Source: Palleronia marisminoris
GTDB lineage: Bacteria; Pseudomonadota; Alphaproteobacteria; Rhodobacterales; Rhodobacteraceae
Direction: 5' to 3'
NCBI RefSeq assembly: GCF_900172315.1
Contig: NZ_FWFV01000016.1
Location: 1-50,411 of the forward strand
DNA length: 50,411 nucleotides
In this document: positions 26,779 to 35,199 of the stretch, piece after piece
Position numbering within the stretch: position 1 is the first letter of the stretch
How the letters are laid out: the number at the start of each line of letters is the position of its first letter
The notes under the pieces: model-generated
The model's database searches: none
The model's input: only the letters and a program-made list of their open reading frames with translations
What the model was told of the DNA's origin: nothing
Made by a program: the position numbers and the translations under genes

Positions 26779-26949
26779 ATGGACCCGGAGATGCTCGAGG
26801 GTGAGGACGCCGAGGCGGTCAGCGCCAACAGACAGATGAAGCGCAAGCGACCCGGCGGGTCCGATTGCGAGAGTGACGCGCAATCCCTGATCCCGGGCAC
26901 GCGCCTGCCGTCCGACTGGGACGCGGAGTTCAGCCGAGAGTCGGAGTAA
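26779..26949 (+). CDS. Possible small acidic/basic ORF (56 aa)
   Basis: A 57-codon frame with ATG at 26779 and TAA at 26949 encodes a highly charged peptide (MDPEMLEGEDAEAVSANRQM, then KRKRPGG, ending WDAEFSRESE). A hairpin terminator of the right orientation starts 25 bases after the stop, which supports transcription in this direction. No good ribosome-binding site or family was recognised, so it may be the end of a larger lost gene. Confidence 0.35.
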   Translation: MDPEMLEGEDAEAVSANRQMKRKRPGGSDCESDAQSLIPGTRLPSDWDAEFSRESE

Positions 26950-26973
26950 GGGGAGCCGCCGATCCGGCCGGAA

Positions 26974-27005
26974 CGGGCGAGAGCATAGGTCTCGCCCGCC
27001 CTTTT
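26974..27005 (+). terminator. Rho-independent terminator-like hairpin
   Basis: A nine-pair G/C-rich stem (CGGGCGAGA with TCTCGCCCG) and a seven-base loop are followed by CCTTTT. The T-run is on the plus strand. It lies between the small ORF ending at 26949 and the end of the symporter gene at 27010, and the stem could also stop minus-strand transcripts less efficiently. Confidence 0.65.
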
Positions 27006-27009
27006 CTCG

Positions 27010-28452
27010 TCAGCGATTGCGCTCGGCCGCCACGTCGCGGTTCCAGATGCTGGCATCGACGCCGTCGCCAAGCTCGGGATACTCGCGGATGCGGAACACC
27101 GGCTCGGTGCCGCTGCGCCTCTGGGCGAAGTAGTCGCGCGTCAGCTTGGCGACCGTCTTCGACAGGATCAAGATCGCGACGAGGTTGATCGTCGCCATGA
27201 TCGCCATGGCTGCATCGGCAAGGTTGAAGACGGTCGTGACCGCCTGCAGCGATCCCCACATCACGAAGCCCAGCACGATCACCTTCAGCACCAGCAGCCC
27301 TTTCTTGCCGCCAAGGCCCAGGAACTCCATCGCGTTCTCGGCATAGGCGTAGTTGCCGAGGATCGAGGTGAACGCAAAGAAGAAGATCGCTATCCCGATG
27401 AACCACGGACCAAAGGCGCCGATATGCGTGTCGAGCGCGATCTGCGTCAGCGCCATGCCCGTGGGCGCGCCCTCGGAATGGTCCACGGCGCCCGATAGCA
27501 GGATCATCAGAGCGGTCGCCGTGCAGATTACCAGCGTGTCGATGAAGACGCCAAGGCCCTGCACCATGCCCTGCGACGACGGGTGGTGCGGATCGGGAAC
27601 CGCCACGGCCGCGATGTTCGGGGCCGAGCCCATGCCGGCCTCGTTCGAGAAGAGCCCGCGCTTCACCCCGTTCAGCAAAGCTGCCATGAGCCCCCCCGTG
27701 AAGCCGCCCGCGGCTTGCTCGAACCCGAAGGCCGACCCGACGATCAGCGCCAGCACGCTCGGGATTTCGGTGATGTTGATCACGCAGACATAGAGGGCAA
27801 CCAGGAGGTAGAGCCCGGCCATCGCCGGCACGACCTTCTCGGCCACGCGCGCGATGGAGCGGATGCCCCCGAAGATCACGATGCCCGCCAGCACGACGAG
27901 AATGATCCCGGTGACAAGCTTCGGGATCGAGAACGCTTCGTCCATCGCGACCGAGATGGAATTGGCCTGCACGGCCGAGAAGATCAGCCCGAAGGCGAGG
28001 ATGAAGGCGATAGAGAACGCGTAGCCCATGGCGCGGCTGCCGATGCCGCGCTCCATGTAGAACGCCGGACCGCCGCGATATTGGCCGTCGGCGTTCCTGA
28101 TCTTGTAGAGTTGTGCCAGTGTCGACTCGGCATAGGCTGTGGCCATGCCCACAAGGGCGACCATCCACATCCAGAAGATCGCACCTGGCCCGCCGAGATA
28201 GATCGCCACCGCCACGCCAGCGAGGTTGCCGGTGCCCACGCGCGAGGCGAGCGAGATCGTCAGCGCCTGGAACGGCGTGATGCCCGAGCTGGAGGTCGAG
28301 CGTGACGAGGTGATGACCCGGAAGAACTCTGCGAAATGACGGAACTGGATGAATCCGGTCCGCCAGGTGAAATAGAGTCCGACCGCTATCAGGCCGTAGA
28401 CCAGTACATATCCCCAAAGAATCGCATTGATGAAATCTATGATTGCCGTCAC
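27010..28452 (-). CDS. Sodium:alanine/glycine symporter (AGCS family)
   Basis: A ~480-residue inner-membrane transporter with about ten hydrophobic segments. Family signatures are visible: SLASRVGTGNLAGVAVAIYLGGPGA, FWMWMVALVGMATAYAESTLAQLY, GGPAFYMERG, and GLFSNEAGMGSAPNIAA. AGCS proteins import alanine or glycine with sodium. The GTG at 28452, behind GGGGAGCAAGTC, places the start right before the first membrane segment (AIIDFINAILWGYVLVYGLI); a longer frame from 28524 adds 24 residues lacking support. It is a single-gene unit. Whether it feeds glycine-like substrates to the GcvP-like operon 20 kb away is speculation. Confidence 0.9.
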   Translation of the reverse strand: MTAIIDFINAILWGYVLVYGLIAVGLYFTWRTGFIQFRHFAEFFRVITSSRSTSSSGITPFQALTISLASRVGTGNLAGVAVAIYLGGPGAIFWMWMVALVGMATAYAESTLAQLYKIRNADGQYRGGPAFYMERGIGSRAMGYAFSIAFILAFGLIFSAVQANSISVAMDEAFSIPKLVTGIILVVLAGIVIFGGIRSIARVAEKVVPAMAGLYLLVALYVCVINITEIPSVLALIVGSAFGFEQAAGGFTGGLMAALLNGVKRGLFSNEAGMGSAPNIAAVAVPDPHHPSSQGMVQGLGVFIDTLVICTATALMILLSGAVDHSEGAPTGMALTQIALDTHIGAFGPWFIGIAIFFFAFTSILGNYAYAENAMEFLGLGGKKGLLVLKVIVLGFVMWGSLQAVTTVFNLADAAMAIMATINLVAILILSKTVAKLTRDYFAQRRSGTEPVFRIREYPELGDGVDASIWNRDVAAERNR

Positions 28453-28739
28453 GACTTGCTCCCCAGACCGTGCTGATGTGACAGGTTTGACCGACGCGAC
28501 GAGCGTTGCAAGTCTGCGCAACATGATCTCCCTTCAGCAGGCGCCGAGCCAGAGACTAAAACCAGGCACTCGTCGTCCGTGTCGCTGCCTCAGGAGGCTC
28601 GGTATCCACTTGCGGATCGGCACATGTTCGCATTTCGGTCGATAGCATGCGGGTCAGAACGGCGTTGCGCCACGCGACGGCCTTCAGCAGGACGCGTCGG
28701 CGATTTCGCCGCGAAGCCGTAGCCGGACAATGGCCTCGG
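28453..28739. other. Upstream region of the symporter
   Basis: Contains the presumed promoter of the symporter gene on the minus strand. No recognised gene and no clear operator. The left half overlaps only antisense or extended frames. Confidence 0.35.
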
Positions 28740-28960
28740 GCTTCAGGGGCTCGCCCCCGGGCAGCTCGGGCGATCCCCCTGCAACATGTTGCACGGCCAC
28801 GTCGCGGTTCTGCCGGGCGTGCCATGTGAGGGGCAGAGGAAAGCCATCGACCTGAATCGGCGGCAGGCGAACGTCCAGGTCGAACTCGGCATGCGCAGCG
28901 AAGCTCTGCCTGGGGATCATCGCCATGAGATCCGTTGCCGCTAGCACTCTCGGAACAAGC
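28740..28960 (-). pseudogene. LysR-family regulator C-terminal fragment
   Basis: The minus-strand frame reads VLAATDLMAMIPRQSFAAHA and later LPPIQVDGFPLPLTWHARQN. This is the usual end of the LysR effector domain (a xSDLVATIPRR-type strand followed by xxLxWHxR). No helix-turn-helix part precedes it and the downstream part is Pro/Arg-rich non-family sequence. It may be the missing other end of the truncated LysR at 22576-22960, separated by rearrangement; this is a guess. Confidence 0.5.
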
Positions 28961-29322
28961 TAGAACGCCGGGACAACAAGCCCGACCTGCCGCCGTCGCC
29001 TCGTGCCCGCGCCCTTTTTGCTCACTGGAAACACCGCAAGTTCGGTCGCGCGAAACAGGCTAGTTGTCTGACCGTCGCAGCTTTGCTTCCTGCTCCCGCA
29101 ATGAGATCGTTGAGTTCACATAAAGTCGGTTCGGAGGCGGTTCTTTATTATCCGACGAGTGCCGGGACCCCGGCGCAAGCTGCAGGATCCTCGCCAGTCG
29201 ACCTAGCGATCGAGCCGAACATCCGAATCCCGGCCGAGGTGGCGCCTCGGATTTTGGACACCATGCTCCTTGCCGAGGCCGGACATGCCGACCGACCGGG
29301 GCCAGCGAAGGCGAAACAGACA
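28961..29322. other. Gap downstream of the Lrp gene
   Basis: No family motif in any frame. It holds the 3' side of the minus-strand Lrp gene and broken short frames. No hairpin terminator was recognised. Confidence 0.4.
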
Positions 29323-29787
29323 CTATGTGAGCGCGATGGTTCGTTGCTCCTCGATGGCTTCCATCGAGAAATACGAGGTCACTGTGTCCAACTCGACATT
29401 CTCGATAAGGCGTTTGTACACGCTGTCATAGGTATGCATGTCGGTGGTGATGATCTTGAGAAGATAGTCGTAGTCGCCGCCGATGCGGAAGAAGTCGACG
29501 ACCTCGGGGATGTTCGAGACATGGCTGCGAAACCTGCGCAGCCAATCCGCAGAGTGATGGCGGGTCCGCACCATCGCGAAGACCACCAGCCCGATATCCA
29601 GTTTCTGGCGGTCGACGACCACCGTTCGCCTTTGGATCACGCCCGTGGCCTCGAGAGCCTTGATGCGGCGCCAGCACGCATTCTGCGACAGCCCGACCCG
29701 TTCGGCCACGGCGCGTTGCGACTGAGAGGCGTCGTTCTGGAGTTCCTCCAGAATGCGGCGATCGATTTTATCGATGCTTTTGGACAT
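29323..29787 (-). CDS. Lrp/AsnC-family transcriptional regulator
   Basis: A 154-residue regulator with an N-terminal helix-turn-helix (IDKIDRRILEELQNDASQSQ, AVAERVGLSQNACWRRIKAL, GVIQRRTVVVD) and a C-terminal RAM/ligand-binding domain (YDYLLKIITTDMHTYDSVYK). Members respond to amino acids and usually control neighbouring genes. It is transcribed away from the aminotransferase-monooxygenase operon with a 113-base spacer, the classic layout of a local regulator, so an amino-acid-like inducer for that operon is inferred. Confidence 0.9.
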   Translation of the reverse strand: MSKSIDKIDRRILEELQNDASQSQRAVAERVGLSQNACWRRIKALEATGVIQRRTVVVDRQKLDIGLVVFAMVRTRHHSADWLRRFRSHVSNIPEVVDFFRIGGDYDYLLKIITTDMHTYDSVYKRLIENVELDTVTSYFSMEAIEEQRTIALT

Positions 29788-29900
29788 GACCGCATCAATG
29801 ACACAAAAACAGGACGAACGGCAGCATATTGTGTGAAGAACCTGCTTCGAGCCGATGATAATTACTTTCGGTAGCGCAAGTTGAAACGGCAGGAGGTCCC
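29788..29900. promoter_or_regulatory. Divergent promoter region, lrp-like gene / aminotransferase operon
   Basis: The 113-base spacer is A+T-rich relative to its flanks. A GATAAT at 29857-29862 could be a -10 box for the plus-strand operon; a matching -35 is not obvious. A perfect AGGAGGT Shine-Dalgarno lies at 29891-29897, three bases before the ATG at 29901. The Lrp protein probably binds here. Confidence 0.5.
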
Positions 29901-31361
29901 ATGTCCCCGCTCAAAGAGTTCGCGATCGCCCTCGACACTGCAGACAGGCGTGACCGCATCCGCGCGGCGCTGATCGGGGACGGGATCGAAATCGACGGAC
30001 CCTTCGGCAAGAAGCCGTTGATCTATGCCGACTACGTTGCGTCCGGTCGGGCGCTGGCCGTGATTGAGGATTTCGTGCGAGCGTCGGTGCTTCCCTATTA
30101 TTCGAACACGCATACCCAAGCGTCGTTCTGCGGCTCGTACATGACCCGTCTGCGCGAAGCGGCCCGGGGCGAGATCGCGCGGTTGGTCGGCGCCGACGCG
30201 ACGACGAGCGTAATTTTCACGGGTTCGGGGACGACGGCCGCGATCAATCGGCTGGTCGGCCTTCTAGGCCTGTCCGGTTCGACTGCCGAAGGGTCCGCGC
30301 GCGTTCTAGTCGGCCCCTACGAGCACCATTCGAACATTCTTCCTTGGCGCGAAGCCGGTATAGAGGTCACCGAGATAGCGGAAGCCGCGGCGGGCGGTAT
30401 CGACATCGACCACCTCGAGGCGGAGTTGAACGCAGCGCGCAGGTCGGGTGTCGGTCGGATCGTGGGCGCGTTCTCGGCTGCATCGAACGTGACGGGTGTA
30501 CTCGCCGACGTGGACGCCGTGACACGCCTGTTGAGGCGCCACGGTGCGATCTCCGTCTGGGATTATGGCTGTGCTGCACCCTATGTAGACATGAACATGA
30601 AAATCGGCACCGACGCCCAGAAGGATGCCATCGTCTATTCTCCACACAAGTTTCCCGGCGGTCCCGCCGCGTCCGGGATCGCCGTCATCCGCGACGAGAT
30701 CGTCCGGCGCAAAACGCCGACGTCGCCCGGGGGCGGGACGGTGTCCTTCGTGTCGCCCTGGAACCACGTCTACTCGTCGAAGCTTTCAGACCGAGAGGAG
30801 GGTGGCACGCCAAACATCGTCGGAGACATCCGGGCGGCCCTTGCGATGCTGGTCAAGGAAGCGCTGGGCCAAGACTGGCTGAACCGCCGCCACGACCACC
30901 TTCGCGCCATGGCTTTGGCTGTATGGTCGCGCAATCCTTATATCGAGATCCTAGGCATGACCGGCGTGAAGGCGTTGCCGATCTTCTCGTTCCGGGTCCG
31001 CGATGGTTCGGGGGGCTATGTGCATCACCAGTTGTTCACGCGCATGCTCAGCGATCTCCATGGAGTTCAGGCGCGCGGCGGATGCGCCTGCGCCGGCCCG
31101 TATGCCCACCGACTTCTGGAGATCGACGAGAAAGCCTCGACGGAGCTTTTCGCAGCGATTTCCCAAGGCGACGAGATACGCAAACCCGGCTGGATCCGCC
31201 TCAATCTCTCGGCTCTGTTGACCGATGAAAAGGCAGACACAATAGTGCAAGCCGTCGACCGACTTGCGGCGTCCGCTTCGAACTACACGGGGAATTACAA
31301 AGCAGACCACGCGATGGCTCAGTTCAAGTTCTGCCCGCCGGAGAGCATGGCGGTCCCATAG
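29901..31361 (+). CDS. Class V aminotransferase-fold PLP enzyme (cysteine desulfurase-like)
   Basis: A 486-residue PLP-dependent enzyme. The PLP lysine is K250 in SPHKFPGG, with the ring-stacking/salt-bridge Asp at D221 (VWDYGCAAP) and FTGSGTTAA (106-114) binding the phosphate. The start of the fold shows IYADYVASGRA, as in SufS/CsdA-type desulfurases. A Cys pair, C395 and C397 in GGCACAGPY, lies in the loop where desulfurases hold the catalytic Cys, so a lyase acting on a C-S bond is plausible. It is longer than usual SufS (about 410). It is the first gene of a four-gene operon under the divergent Lrp regulator. The substrate is unknown. Confidence 0.85.
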   Translation: MSPLKEFAIALDTADRRDRIRAALIGDGIEIDGPFGKKPLIYADYVASGRALAVIEDFVRASVLPYYSNTHTQASFCGSYMTRLREAARGEIARLVGADATTSVIFTGSGTTAAINRLVGLLGLSGSTAEGSARVLVGPYEHHSNILPWREAGIEVTEIAEAAAGGIDIDHLEAELNAARRSGVGRIVGAFSAASNVTGVLADVDAVTRLLRRHGAISVWDYGCAAPYVDMNMKIGTDAQKDAIVYSPHKFPGGPAASGIAVIRDEIVRRKTPTSPGGGTVSFVSPWNHVYSSKLSDREEGGTPNIVGDIRAALAMLVKEALGQDWLNRRHDHLRAMALAVWSRNPYIEILGMTGVKALPIFSFRVRDGSGGYVHHQLFTRMLSDLHGVQARGGCACAGPYAHRLLEIDEKASTELFAAISQGDEIRKPGWIRLNLSALLTDEKADTIVQAVDRLAASASNYTGNYKADHAMAQFKFCPPESMAVP

Positions 31362-31430
31362 GATCCGTTTCCTCCATTTTGCGGGCTTAGCCGCCGGCTG
31401 CCGATCTCGAAGATACCCCAATCCGCAAGG

Positions 31431-32906
31431 ATGATGCCCATGCCCGAGAATTGCCTGCCCTCGATCGATGACGTCGGTCTTCCGGCGCTGGAAGAGCGCG
31501 TGAATGCGGAATTGCGAATGTTGAACTTCCCCGGGAAGCCCTGGGTTCCGCAGCGAGAGAACGTGACGGATGTCACGATCATCGGCGGTGGGATGTGCGG
31601 CATCCTGGCGTGGTTCGCCTTGCAGAGCGCGGGGATCACGAATTGCCGGATCGTCGATCGCAACCCGGAGGGTCTCGAAGGTCCGTGGCTCAACTACGCC
31701 CGGATGGAGACTCTGCGCTCGCCCAAGGAACTGACCGGACCGGCCTACGGACACGGGCTGCTGACCTTCCAAGCCTGGTTCCGGGCGCAGTTCGGCGCCG
31801 AGGCCTGGGATCGCCTGGGCAAGATCCCGCGCCCGCAATGGATGACATACCTGCGCTGGTACCGCGCGCTGTTGGCGATCCCGGTGGAGAACGGGTTGTC
31901 CGTCGATCGCGTAGAGCCAGAAGGAGAGCATCTCCGGCTGCATCTGTCCGGAGATCGAAGCGAAACCTGCGTCACCCGTAAACTGGTCTTTGCAACCGGG
32001 CGGGATGGGACGGGCCGCCCGAACATCCCGAACTTCGTGGAGGGGTTGCCGCAGAGATACTGGGCGCATTCCGCCGACGACATCGACTTCGGGACGCTTA
32101 GGGGCAAGCGCGTCGCGGTCATCGGCGTCGGCGCGTCGGCCGTCGATAACGCCGCCGAGGCGCTGGAGCACGGGGCCGCCGAGGTGCGCCATCTGATCCG
32201 CCGAAAGGAGATGCCCACGATCAACAAGATGACGGGCATCGGCAGCTACGGGTTCACCGCCGGCTTCGCGGAACTGCCTGACGAGTGGCGCTGGCGATTC
32301 ATGCAATACAGCTTCGCGTCGCAAACCCCGCCGCCGCACGGTTCGACCCTACGGGTCAGTCGGCACGAGAACGCCCACTTCCATTTCGGCAAGAGCACCT
32401 CTGCCATTCGGGAAGTGAACGGCGTCGCCCGGATCGAGTTCGCGGACGGCACGACCCACGACGCCGACTTCGTCATCCTCGGAACCGGGTTCACCGTCGA
32501 TCCGCAGGCGCGCACCGAATTCGGCGAAGCAGCGGACGACATGCTGCTGTGGCAGGACGTCTATAGACCGCCCGCCAGCGAGGCCTCGAAGGATCTGGGA
32601 AGCTTTCCCTATCTCAATCCGGATTTCACGTTTCGTGAGAAAAAGCCGGGCCGCGCTCCATGGATCGGCAATGTCTATTGCTTCAACTACGGTGCCACCG
32701 CCAGCCTCGGTAAGGTCAGCGGCGATATCCCCGGCATCTCCGACGGAGCGGCATGGCTGGCGCGGGGGCTTGCGGCAAAGCTCTTCGGCGAGGATGTCGA
32801 ACGGCACTGGCAGAACCTGCAGGACTTCATGAACCCCGAGCTCGACGGCAGCGAATGGACGCCGACCGAACTTGGCCTGCCCGGACGCAAGGAACGGATC
32901 GCGTGA
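31431..32906 (+). CDS. Flavin-containing monooxygenase-like FAD/NAD(P) oxidoreductase
   Basis: A 491-residue flavoprotein. It has an FAD-binding GGGMCG motif (52-57) near the start, a second NAD(P)-binding VIGVGASAVDNAAEAL segment at about 225-240, and a late VILGTGF motif. This two-Rossmann layout fits class B monooxygenases (FMO/BVMO/N-hydroxylases), which oxygenate N, S or carbonyl groups using NADPH and O2. The BVMO fingerprint FxGxxxH is only loosely kept (EGLPQRYWAHSADD). There is a Met-rich start; MM at 31431 or the Met at 31440 are equally possible. It lies 69 bases after the aminotransferase gene and its stop overlaps the next start. Confidence 0.85.
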   Translation: MMPMPENCLPSIDDVGLPALEERVNAELRMLNFPGKPWVPQRENVTDVTIIGGGMCGILAWFALQSAGITNCRIVDRNPEGLEGPWLNYARMETLRSPKELTGPAYGHGLLTFQAWFRAQFGAEAWDRLGKIPRPQWMTYLRWYRALLAIPVENGLSVDRVEPEGEHLRLHLSGDRSETCVTRKLVFATGRDGTGRPNIPNFVEGLPQRYWAHSADDIDFGTLRGKRVAVIGVGASAVDNAAEALEHGAAEVRHLIRRKEMPTINKMTGIGSYGFTAGFAELPDEWRWRFMQYSFASQTPPPHGSTLRVSRHENAHFHFGKSTSAIREVNGVARIEFADGTTHDADFVILGTGFTVDPQARTEFGEAADDMLLWQDVYRPPASEASKDLGSFPYLNPDFTFREKKPGRAPWIGNVYCFNYGATASLGKVSGDIPGISDGAAWLARGLAAKLFGEDVERHWQNLQDFMNPELDGSEWTPTELGLPGRKERIA

Positions 32907-33379
32907 CAGCCATGGACACGACAGTTGGCAAGCATGCCGATATCGAGGAAGGCTCCCCCTTGGACGTTGCCATCAGGGGACGCGCCGACATCTTCAAGAT
33001 GACCCAGGCCGCCGAGGACGCCGTCCTGCGGCCGCACGAAACAGGGGCGTGGCCGCATCCTCTGCGCGCTGCCTTGGCGGCTAGGATTGCGGCTCTCAAC
33101 GATGAGCATGAGCTGTCGCGGCACTACGCGGCCGATGCCGCCGAATTCGCAGCCCATGCCGACCCTTCCACCGACGGGGGCGATCTGAAGGAGGTCGTCG
33201 CTTTCATGGAAAAGGTCGCGGCACAGACCCGCAGCGTCGATGCCGAGGACATCTCCGCGCTGAAAGCGACCGGGATCGACGACGCGGACATCGTGCGTCT
33301 GGCAGAGCTCAACGCCTTCCTGTCCTACCAGATCAGGCTGATCGCCGGTCTGCGCCTTATGAAGGGCGCCTCAGCATGA
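32903..33379 (+). CDS. CMD-domain protein, Avi_7170-like
   Basis: A 158-residue helical protein of the carboxymuconolactone decarboxylase/AhpD superfamily. It starts with DIEEGSPLDVAIRGRADIFK and has the helix pair RAALAARIAALNDEHELSRH and a C-terminal NAFLSYQIRLIAGLRLM. The Cys pair of peroxidase-active AhpD proteins is absent here. The pattern matches the CMD protein that always travels with the alkylhydroperoxidase-domain protein encoded next (the Avi_7170/Avi_7169 pair). Start: the GTG at 32903 overlaps the monooxygenase stop; ATG at 32912 is an alternative. It probably forms a complex with the downstream protein. Confidence 0.78.
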   Translation: MTAMDTTVGKHADIEEGSPLDVAIRGRADIFKMTQAAEDAVLRPHETGAWPHPLRAALAARIAALNDEHELSRHYAADAAEFAAHADPSTDGGDLKEVVAFMEKVAAQTRSVDAEDISALKATGIDDADIVRLAELNAFLSYQIRLIAGLRLMKGASA

Positions 33380-33960
33380 GCACAGTCATCAAGAAATTCA
33401 CCCGCACCGTGCCGCATTGGCAGCCCCGGGTGCGGCCGGTCGTCCTCGCGGAAGCGACCGAGGCGCAACTCGACGCTCTGAAGGTAACCCCGTCGAACAC
33501 CAAGGTGTCGGAATACGTCCTGACCCTCGCCCATGACGTCGAGTCCTTGAAGGTCCGATCGCCGCTCTTCAACGCAATCATGTATGATGAAGGCGGATTG
33601 CGCCGGGCCGAGCGGGAACTCGGCGCGATCGGCGCGTCGCTCGTCAACGGCTGCATCTTTTGCGCGGCGGTCCACGCATCGCGGCATGCGCAGCTGGAAA
33701 AGTCGGAAGAGGTCACGGACAGACTGTTCAGGGACGGGATCGAGGCGAGACTATCGACCCGCGACCGCGCAATCCTCGATTTTTCGACGGCCTTGTCGGC
33801 CTGCCCGTCCCAAGCGACGGATGCGCAGATGGATGCGCTTCGCGCGGAAGGCCTGAGCGAGGCGGAAATTCTCGACCTGATCCTGTCGATCGCGCTGTTT
33901 GGCTGGGCAAACAGACTGATGCACGTCCTGGGCGATCCGGTTCGCCCAGAAGCCCGGTGA
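33376..33960 (+). CDS. Alkylhydroperoxidase-domain protein, Avi_7169-like
   Basis: A 194-residue AhpD-like protein with the redox-active pair C93 and C96 and downstream H100 (GCIFCAAVH), the peroxidase or disulfide-relay site of AhpD-type proteins. The helical bundle includes VSEYVLTLAHDVESLKVRSP and EILDLILSIALFGWANRLMH. It overlaps the CMD gene (ATGA), so the two products are made together. In other bacteria this pair sits near flavin monooxygenases and peptide-type ABC transporters without an agreed function; peroxide or quinone by-product removal for the flavin enzyme is an inference. Confidence 0.82.
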   Translation: MSTVIKKFTRTVPHWQPRVRPVVLAEATEAQLDALKVTPSNTKVSEYVLTLAHDVESLKVRSPLFNAIMYDEGGLRRAERELGAIGASLVNGCIFCAAVHASRHAQLEKSEEVTDRLFRDGIEARLSTRDRAILDFSTALSACPSQATDAQMDALRAEGLSEAEILDLILSIALFGWANRLMHVLGDPVRPEAR

Positions 33961-34263
33961 ATGACTCGATCCTGAAACATGCCTCAGTGTGCGCGTGCCG
34001 TCTTTGTCTCCTGAGTCGAGCGGGCTGGACCGACGGTACGCGGCCTGGATGGGCATGCGCCTCAACTGCCCTGGGGGTCAGCGCGCCAAGACGTTCTCAA
34101 CGGCATCGAGCGCTTCTACAGCCCTAAGCGTGGCCACGCGCATAGGAACCTACCCGGTCCGATAATCCTCCTCGACCGCGAAGAGCCCCTAGACACAACG
34201 TCAACGCGACCCGCAGGGGCCCGGGACCGGATCTTCACCTTCTCGGACGGCTCCTCAAACCTG
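33961..34263. other. Gap with insertion-sequence scrap
   Basis: Convergent space between the AhpD-like gene (plus) and the RraA-like gene (minus). Apart from the IS3-type scrap at 34072-34142 nothing recognisable was found; no terminator hairpin with a T-run was seen. Confidence 0.45.
34072..34142 (+). pseudogene. IS3-family transposase C-terminal scrap
   Basis: One plus-strand frame reads SARQDVLNGIERFYSPKRGH before similarity ends. This is the end of the IS3-type integrase core (xVxxYIExFYNxxRRHxxxG). Only about 22 codons survive, marking an old insertion next to the sugar-acid gene block. Confidence 0.45.
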
Positions 34264-34986
34264 TCATCTCCTGTTTGTCTCGCGCCATGTCTTGAAGGTC
34301 TCGGCATGCTCAGGGTCGGTCTGGGGGTAGAGGCCGATGATGGTCTTGCCGTTCTTTACCTGTTCGACGACGAAATCCTCATAGGCCGACATCTCGACCG
34401 CCTCGGCGGCGACCTCATCGGCCAGATGTGCCGGGATCACGATCACGCAGTCGTCGTCACCGACGATCACGTCGCCGGGAAAAACCGGTGCGTCGCCGCA
34501 GCCGATCGGTCCGTTGATCTCGATCGCCTCGTTGGTGGTGAGGTTCGTCGGGGAGGAAGGGCGCGTGTGATAGGCCGGGATGTCCAGCGCGCCGATGGTC
34601 GCGGCGTCGCGGAAACCGCCATCGGTGACCACGCCGGCCCCGCCGCGAACCATCAGGCGCGTGATGAGGATGTCGCCGGCCGAGGCCGCGGTGGCGCTCT
34701 TGCGACTATCCATCACGAGGACGTGGCCCGGAGGGCATGTCTCGATGGCGACACGCTGCGGATGCTCAGGGTTGCGGAACTCCGCCAGGGTGTTGCGGTC
34801 CTCGCGGGCGGGCATGTAGCGCAGCGTGAAGGCGGGGCCGACCATGTTGCGGCCCTTCGGCGCCACGGGGTTCACGCCCTGAATCACCTGCCCCCGCAGG
34901 CCACGCTTGTAGAGCGCAGTGGCCAGTGTGGCGACGGAGACCTTCTCGAGCTTGCTGCGGGTGTCGTCGGAAAGGGTGTCGGTCAT
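34264..34986 (-). CDS. RraA-family protein, candidate retro-aldolase
   Basis: A 240-residue RraA/HMG-aldolase family protein. The metal/pyruvate-binding motif is intact: GGAGVVTDGGFRD with D122, R126 and D127, the signature of 4-hydroxy-4-methyl-2-oxoglutarate aldolases rather than of the RNase E inhibitor RraA alone. Such enzymes cleave 4-hydroxy-2-oxoacids to pyruvate plus a second product. It has a strong ribosome-binding site (GGAGG). It is the last gene of the sugar-acid series and lies next to a tartronate-semialdehyde-reductase-like gene, so it could replace GarL by cleaving 5-keto-4-deoxy-glucarate to pyruvate and tartronate semialdehyde. That role is inference. Confidence 0.85.
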   Translation of the reverse strand: MTDTLSDDTRSKLEKVSVATLATALYKRGLRGQVIQGVNPVAPKGRNMVGPAFTLRYMPAREDRNTLAEFRNPEHPQRVAIETCPPGHVLVMDSRKSATAASAGDILITRLMVRGGAGVVTDGGFRDAATIGALDIPAYHTRPSSPTNLTTNEAIEINGPIGCGDAPVFPGDVIVGDDDCVIVIPAHLADEVAAEAVEMSAYEDFVVEQVKNGKTIIGLYPQTDPEHAETFKTWRETNRR

Positions 34987-35199
34987 TTCGGGTCCTCCGG
35001 AAAGATGGCGTGTGGCATGTTTTGATCAAAGACGGGCGGTGAATGGCGAGGGTGCCGGCCGAAAGGTTGTGGGCGCCGCCGCGGGCCGGCTTCGAGGTGA
35101 AGGTTGCGTCACCCGACACCCGGTCGGGTGCAAGCAGGTGCTTTACGCGTGGTGTGAAGGTCTCTTTGCGCCTCAAATGCCTCGGCCATGGCCAAGGCG

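Noticed and set aside
26930..28417. 495-codon minus-strand frame overlapping the symporter in another phase
   Set aside because: No membrane segments; the other phase gives a full AGCS transporter.
30951..32339. Long minus-strand open frame (over 450 codons) opposite the monooxygenase gene
   Set aside because: It has no family motif and is Arg/His/Gly-rich as expected for the antisense of a G+C-rich gene; the plus strand has clear FAD-binding motifs.
34264..34986. RNase E inhibitor RraA
   Set aside because: The catabolic neighbourhood and intact DGGFRD aldolase motif favour an enzyme over the RNase E regulator.
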